A stretch of 10,914 bases of DNA from JAQGMO01 sp050954505 (lineage in GTDB: Bacteria > Pseudomonadota > Gammaproteobacteria > Burkholderiales > Burkholderiaceae_D), in NCBI GenBank assembly GCA_050954505.1, contig JBPBPY010000397.1, positions 1 to 10,914 on the forward strand, read 5' to 3'. The position numbers were made by a program, and so were the translations under genes. The notes below the pieces were generated by a model. That model made no database searches. It saw nothing but the letters and a program-made list of their open reading frames with translations, and was not told the DNA's origin. Within the stretch, counting starts at the first letter, position 1; every line of letters starts with the position of its first letter. Below, one piece after another: positions 7,886 through 10,914 of this stretch.

Positions 7886-7939
7886 GCCCTGGCCATCCTG
7901 GCCGCCGTGGCCGACCTGGCCGACCTGGCCGCTCTTGCC
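7886..7939. repeat. 9-bp tandem repeat array between the two leftward genes
   Basis: Six consecutive units on the plus strand, each ending in TGGCC or close to it: GCCCTGGCC (7886), ATCCTGGCC (7895), GCCGTGGCC (7904), GACCTGGCC (7913), GACCTGGCC (7922) and GCTCTTGCC (7931). The fourth and fifth are identical. The array occupies about a third of the 170-bp gap between the two paralogous genes. GGCC is self-complementary, so the array also yields a Gly-every-third-residue reading on both strands. It may be a slippage product or a protein-binding spacer; the rest of the gap shows only the RBS of the next gene. Confidence 0.75.
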
Positions 7940-8008
7940 GCTCTGGACCATAGGCCCGATCAGGCCAGGTACCTGACCGCTCTGCTTCCCACGCAGGGCG
8001 CGCCTGTC

Positions 8009-9898
8009 TCATTGCGTTGTCTTGCCATTCGGTTTGCCACGGCGTTTGCCGCTGTCCGGCGGGGTACCATCTTCCTGCGATGTCAGCGCCCGGTAGGAGG
8101 GCGAGCGCGGACTGGCGCGCCGCCGGCGCGAGGAATTGCTGTCCGACGAGTCATGCCCACTCGAATCGTTGGTGACGGCACGGCTGCGCGAATCGCTGGT
8201 ATTGGTTGGGGTATGCTGGTGATCGGCGTTGGACAGCAACTGGGCCACGGCCAGGCGCAAGCTCCGGAGCATGGGCCGCAGTGGCTTGATGGCGGGTGCA
8301 TCGAAATATTGGGCATGCGTGGCGTCGAGCAGCTTGTTCAAGGTCGAATGGACCCCGCTGAGTTCTTCCCCGACAAAACTGCCGGCTTTCAAGGCGGCAG
8401 CCAGATTGGCATTCATTTCGCCCATGCTGATGTTTTGCAGATCGACCGGGCCCAGATCCCTGAAGAAGGTGACCAGGCTGCGGCTCTGCGGTTTTGAAAC
8501 ATGCTGTTTCAACCCGAGCGGGGCACAGGCGTACAAGCGGTCAAGTTCGTTGATCGATCCTGGATGCTGCTGGGCATACGCCAATGAAACCGTCAGGGCT
8601 GCCTCGGAAGGCTGGTGTTCGTTATCGGGCTTGCGGCGTTCGGAAGGCGTCTTTCCACTCTTGTGGTGACCGCGACCGCTGCCGTTGTTGCGGTTGTGTT
8701 CGCTACCATGGTCGAGTCCTTCGTGACTGCGATGCTTTGTTGGCGTGGTTGCCGGATGCGAAACCGATTGATGGGAGGCGCGCTCGCGGCGCGATTTCTT
8801 CTTGCCGGCCGACGCTTGCGGTTTTGGTGGCACGACCTCGATCAACAGCGCGGAATGGTTTGCGCCTGCGCTATCATCGATGCCGGCATCGGCATTGGCG
8901 TCATCAATCGAATCGACCCTGGAGTCGAGGCCGGAGGCATCGTCATCACGAAACAGCTGCCTGCTGACGCCGGCCGCAAAGCTACGCCGATCGACATGCG
9001 GCGCCGGTGCACGGGTGGGCGTGGTGTTGGGACTATTCCTGGGCAACTGCCGGGTAACGCTGACGCCATGGTTGGCGGCAATGGCGATGAACAAGGCATT
9101 CATGAATTTCAATTCGGCCGTATCCTGCACGTGGTGCAGGTTGGCGTTGTCGGCCCTGGCGCTGGCCTTCTCACGCGCGACCATGAGGCCGGCGCATATC
9201 TGCATGGCCTGCAGCATGAATTTCTGCCCGCCGTCGACCATGTCGGGTGCAGCCATGATTTCGTCGAGCGTCTGGCACAGGATCTGCACCTCGATGAACG
9301 AGCCGATCTCTGCCAGTGTGGCACTGAGCGATTGCTGCAAGCTGTGCGGATCGGTGTCGGCATCGAATCCGGCCGGCAGATTGGCCAGCACCTTGCGAAT
9401 GGCACGAAACCCGGTGGGCTGCAGATTTTCCAGTAACTGCGATTGACTGTTTTCCCAGTAGGCGCAATACACATTGCGCTGTTGCTGGCGCTGGTGTTCA
9501 ACCTGCGCAATTGGTGTAACGGCCTTGAGTACCGGCGCCACCCGGCATTCAACCAGCCTGCCCAAGGCATGCGTGCATTCCAGCTTCCAGCCCTTTGGCC
9601 AGGGCAGGCCGCGTCCATTGTTCAGGATGCTGCCGATCTGCATGGCCACGGCGTGATTGGCTTCCAGTGACGGGCGCTGTTCATTCGGATAGAAGTGGAG
9701 TTGCGGGATGCGCGATTGCTCCGGCACCTGCACGCCGAGGAAATTGTCGTCCTTTTCATTGGCGAGAAACTTGTGTAGGTCGAGCACATTGGTGTGCGGT
9801 GTGATGGGCAAGACCGGAGGTTCGAGCTGTTCTTCGTCGGCATCGTTTTCGAAGGTGCCGGGAAAGGCATGAATCTGGGCGGAAGAGAGACGGTCCAT
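8009..9898 (-). CDS. Hypothetical protein with two copies of a helical module and basic Ser/His/Arg-rich linkers
   Basis: A 629-residue protein of unknown function. After an acidic, Pro-rich N-terminus, residues ~68-245 form a helical region paralogous to the 6207-7838 protein (GLP at 97-99, GFRAIRKVLANLPAGF at 163-178, IEVQILCQTLDEIMAA). An acidic stretch (~317-343, many Asp) is followed by a basic one (GKKKSRRERASH, 365-376) and a His/Arg/Gly/Ser-rich linker to ~430. Residues ~435-558 are again helical; 'NLAAALKAGSFVGEEL...LNKLLDA' resembles 'SLSATLAEIGSFIEVQ...LDEIMAA' of the first module, suggesting internal duplication. The tail is Ser/Arg/Lys-rich (SSRRRRASPRSPSYR). There is no signal peptide or TM. 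ATG 9898 has AGGA five bases upstream; ATG 9904 has no room for an RBS, so I chose 9898. It is read divergently from the globin. Secretion or effector function is only a guess. Confidence 0.82.
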   Translation of the reverse strand: MDRLSSAQIHAFPGTFENDADEEQLEPPVLPITPHTNVLDLHKFLANEKDDNFLGVQVPEQSRIPQLHFYPNEQRPSLEANHAVAMQIGSILNNGRGLPWPKGWKLECTHALGRLVECRVAPVLKAVTPIAQVEHQRQQQRNVYCAYWENSQSQLLENLQPTGFRAIRKVLANLPAGFDADTDPHSLQQSLSATLAEIGSFIEVQILCQTLDEIMAAPDMVDGGQKFMLQAMQICAGLMVAREKASARADNANLHHVQDTAELKFMNALFIAIAANHGVSVTRQLPRNSPNTTPTRAPAPHVDRRSFAAGVSRQLFRDDDASGLDSRVDSIDDANADAGIDDSAGANHSALLIEVVPPKPQASAGKKKSRRERASHQSVSHPATTPTKHRSHEGLDHGSEHNRNNGSGRGHHKSGKTPSERRKPDNEHQPSEAALTVSLAYAQQHPGSINELDRLYACAPLGLKQHVSKPQSRSLVTFFRDLGPVDLQNISMGEMNANLAAALKAGSFVGEELSGVHSTLNKLLDATHAQYFDAPAIKPLRPMLRSLRLAVAQLLSNADHQHTPTNTSDSRSRAVTNDSSGHDSSDSNSSRRRRASPRSPSYRALTSQEDGTPPDSGKRRGKPNGKTTQ

Positions 9899-9904
9899 GG
9901 GCAT

Positions 9905-9908
9905 CCTG
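9905..9908 (-). promoter_or_regulatory. Ribosome binding site deciding the start of the 8009-9898 gene
   Basis: On the minus strand AGGA (9907-9904) sits five bases before ATG 9898, within CCCAGGATGCCCATG. The same AGG abuts the alternative ATG at 9904 with no spacer, so 9898 is the better start. Confidence 0.45.
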
Positions 9909-9916
9909 GGAATGTC

Positions 9917-9944
9917 ATATCAAGGCATGGTGAGTAACTGCAAA
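9917..9944 (-). promoter_or_regulatory. Weak sigma-70-like promoter candidate for the leftward gene pair
   Basis: On the minus strand TTTGCA (9944-9939) and TGATAT (9922-9917) are separated by 16 bp and each match the consensus -35 and -10 at four of six positions. Transcription would begin near 9910, leaving a very short leader before ATG 9898. No other pair in the 100-bp divergent gap looks better. No sigma-54 (-24/-12) or TTCG-type Hrp box was seen by eye. Confidence 0.2.
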
Positions 9945-9975
9945 CGTCCTTCGGTTCCCAGGCCGGCAAAAAATC

Positions 9976-9985
9976 GCCGATCGGC
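9976..9985. promoter_or_regulatory. 10-bp perfect palindrome in the divergent intergenic region
   Basis: GCCGATCGGC is fully self-complementary and lies 13 bp before the chosen globin start at 9999 and just before the alternative ATG 9987; a run of six A's precedes it. It extends to an imperfect 16-bp palindrome. It could be an operator for the globin or for both divergent units, but a 10-bp palindrome can occur by chance in GC-rich DNA. Confidence 0.25.
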
Positions 9986-9998
9986 TATGATTCCGGGC

Positions 9999-10526
9999 AT
10001 GACTGAATTCAAACCACCTGCTGCCGGAATGGCTGGCGGCGCAAGCGGCGCCGCCGGCATTAAGGCAGACCAGGCTGGCACGCCGCTTCCGGCACCTGCC
10101 GCTGCGGCTTCTGTGCAACCGGCTCCTGCCGATGCCGGCGCACTGGCCGGTACGCTGTTCCATGCTTTGGGCGGTGAAAACGGCGTGCGCTTGCTGGTCG
10201 ACCGTTTTTACGACTTGATGGACCTCGAGCCCGAGCATGCCGGCGTGCGTGCCTTGCATCCGCGCACCACAGACGGTTCGCGCGATAAATTGTTCTGGTT
10301 CCTGTGTGGCTGGAGCGGCGGCCCCGACCATTACATCGAGCGCTTTGGCCATCCGCGGCTGCGTGCGCGCCATCTTCCCTATGCAATCGGGGCGCGGGAG
10401 CGCGACCAGTGGCTACGCTGCATGGCCCTGGCCATGCAGGATGTCGGTCTGCCCGAGCCGCTGCAATTGCGCTTGCTGACCTCCTTTTATGAAACTGCCG
10501 ACTGGATGCGCAACACGCCCGGTTGA
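9999..10526 (+). CDS. Group II truncated haemoglobin (TrHbII) with an Ala/Pro-rich N-terminal extension
   Basis: Haem protein of the 2-on-2 globin family; members bind O2 or NO and are linked to oxidative or nitrosative stress tolerance. From ATG 9999 it has 175 residues, longer than the usual ~130. The globin domain covers ~50-170. Landmarks are Phe70-Tyr71 (B9-B10, DRFYDLM), WSGGPDHYIERFGHPRLR leading into the E-F region, the proximal haem-ligand His125 (F8) in RARHLPYAIG, and Trp138 (G8) in ERDQWLRCM, the group II hallmark. Residues 5-49 are Ala/Gly/Pro-rich and probably disordered. The frame is open upstream to 9897; ATG 9987 is another possible start, and neither has a clear RBS. It is divergent from the 8009-9898 gene and ends 16 bp before rmuC, so those two are probably co-transcribed. 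Confidence 0.9.
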   Translation: MTEFKPPAAGMAGGASGAAGIKADQAGTPLPAPAAAASVQPAPADAGALAGTLFHALGGENGVRLLVDRFYDLMDLEPEHAGVRALHPRTTDGSRDKLFWFLCGWSGGPDHYIERFGHPRLRARHLPYAIGARERDQWLRCMALAMQDVGLPEPLQLRLLTSFYETADWMRNTPG

Positions 10527-10542
10527 CTTGGCTGGAACTACA

Positions 10543-10914
10543 ATGAATTCACTTCAATGGATGGTGGCGCTGCTGCTGGCGCTATGCATCGTCGGTCTGC
10601 AGCTGTTGCTGCTGCGTCGTGGTCAAACCTCGACGGGCGCAGCTGCAACCGATGCAGCACAGGACATGCTCATCGCTGCGCTGGCCCGGCAGATGCTGGA
10701 GGGCAGCGAGCGTACCGAGCGCCTGCTGCGCGCGGAAGTGCAGGGCAGTGCCCAGGGTACGCGGCAGGAACTGACCGCCAATCTGGTCCAGTTCCAGCAT
10801 GCCGTCGGTACCCAGTTGAGCAATCAGATCGATTCATTTTCGCAGCGCCTGGCTGCGCAGAATGAAACCAGCGCGGCCCAGCTCGAAGCCATGCGCCAGG
10901 CCATTGCTGCCCAG
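10543..10914 (+). CDS. rmuC: DNA recombination protein RmuC, N-terminal part (runs off the window)
   Basis: The frame from ATG 10543 is open for 124 codons to the window end. It starts with a short N-terminal membrane anchor (~6-25, WMVALLLALCIVGLQLLLL) followed by RR and then a long helical, Gln/Ala/Glu/Arg-rich region of coiled-coil character (e.g. RQMLEGSERTERLLRAEV and LSNQIDSFSQRLAAQNETSA). An N-terminal anchor plus coiled coil before a nuclease-like domain is the RmuC architecture, and the phrase NQIDSFSQRLAAQNETSAAQ is like betaproteobacterial RmuC. RmuC limits inversions at short inverted repeats and carries a restriction-endonuclease-like fold, which would lie beyond the window. The start is 16 bp after the globin stop, with a weak GGA upstream. 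The call rests on the N-terminus only. Confidence 0.72.
   Translation, partial: MNSLQWMVALLLALCIVGLQLLLLRRGQTSTGAAATDAAQDMLIAALARQMLEGSERTERLLRAEVQGSAQGTRQELTANLVQFQHAVGTQLSNQIDSFSQRLAAQNETSAAQLEAMRQAIAAQ

Larger units (their letters stand above)
7835..7951 (-). other. Possible 38-codon small ORF, or in-frame extension of the upstream gene
   Basis: After the TGA that ends the 8009-9898 gene, the same minus-strand frame stays open for 57 codons to a TGA at 7837-7835, which overlaps the next gene's start as ATGA. Within it an ATG at 7951 could begin a 38-residue peptide (MVQSGKSGQVGQVGHGGQDG...), with Gly at every third position across six triplets and a CxxC (CQQC) near the end. No convincing ribosome binding site precedes 7951. 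It may be a small translationally coupled gene, a tail lost through a stop mutation in the preceding gene, or chance openness caused by the 9-bp repeat. I favour the last two. Confidence 0.2.

Noticed and set aside
7669..7953. Collagen-like GPGHPGRRGRPGRPGR reading on the plus strand
   Set aside because: It is the reverse side of the 9-bp GGCC repeat within an open frame that otherwise runs antisense to the 6207-7838 gene; there is no RBS or conserved domain.
8615..9436. A 273-codon plus-strand open frame antisense to the 8009-9898 gene
   Set aside because: The minus-strand frame is longer and has a paralogue; this one looks like a GC-rich shadow with no RBS or recognisable motif.
6118..9998. 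Insertion-sequence ends, att sites or tRNA flanking the two unknown genes
   Set aside because: I saw no transposase or integrase reading frame, no tRNA-like cloverleaf and no obvious direct repeats at the borders.
9899..9998. Hrp-type TTCG box or sigma-54 promoter upstream of the leftward pair
   Set aside because: Reading the minus strand by eye gives no TTCG-N16-TTCG and no TGGCAC-N5-TTGC arrangement.

Overview
The window looks like chromosomal DNA of a betaproteobacterium of the Burkholderiales, most likely Oxalobacteraceae (Herbaspirillum/Janthinobacterium/Collimonas type). This rests on the GC-rich codon use, the close match of the NtrB and NtrC proteins to what I remember of that family, and the gene set (NtrBC, a DUF4126 membrane protein, a YbbP-type permease, a group II truncated haemoglobin, RmuC). 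It is an inference from memory; no search was run.

Layout. Positions 3-98 hold the C-terminal end of a small coiled-coil protein, followed by a clear intrinsic terminator (127-166). Next, on the plus strand, come glnL/ntrB (188-1261) and glnG/ntrC (1327-2856), the nitrogen two-component system; a DUF4126 integral membrane protein (2900-3484); and a large FtsX/YbbP-like ABC permease (about 3553-6117). At 6166-6200 a perfect 12-bp inverted repeat separates this rightward block from a leftward block. The leftward block has two genes of unknown function, read in the order 9898-8009 and then 7838-6207. From about 9999 the plus strand resumes with a group II truncated haemoglobin (9999-10526) and the start of rmuC (10543 to the window end).

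The accessory part is 6207-9898. The two leftward genes do not belong to any family I recognise, but they are related to each other. Both carry a helical region of about 180 residues with a near-gapless stretch around a 'GF..(I/M)RK(I/V)LA.LP..F' motif, followed by long disordered tails rich in Ser, Arg, Lys and His. The upstream protein appears to carry a further, more diverged copy of the second half of that region near its C-terminus. Its reading frame stays open for 57 codons after its TGA, through a 9-bp tandem repeat array, and closes on a TGA that overlaps the ATG of the next gene (ATGA). Nine-bp tandem repeats also occur inside the second gene. The pair looks like a tandem duplication lying between conserved housekeeping genes, and it is the best candidate here for an undescribed system; its function cannot be told from sequence.

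How the genes work together: NtrB and NtrC sense and execute the nitrogen-limitation response, with NtrC activating sigma-54 promoters. The upstream terminator implies that they are uncoupled, or only partly coupled, to the gene before them (in this lineage often glnA plus a small protein). The DUF4126 protein and the permease follow closely and may be co-transcribed. The globin and rmuC are 16 bp apart and probably form a unit. I see no tRNA, rRNA, transposase, integrase or CRISPR array.
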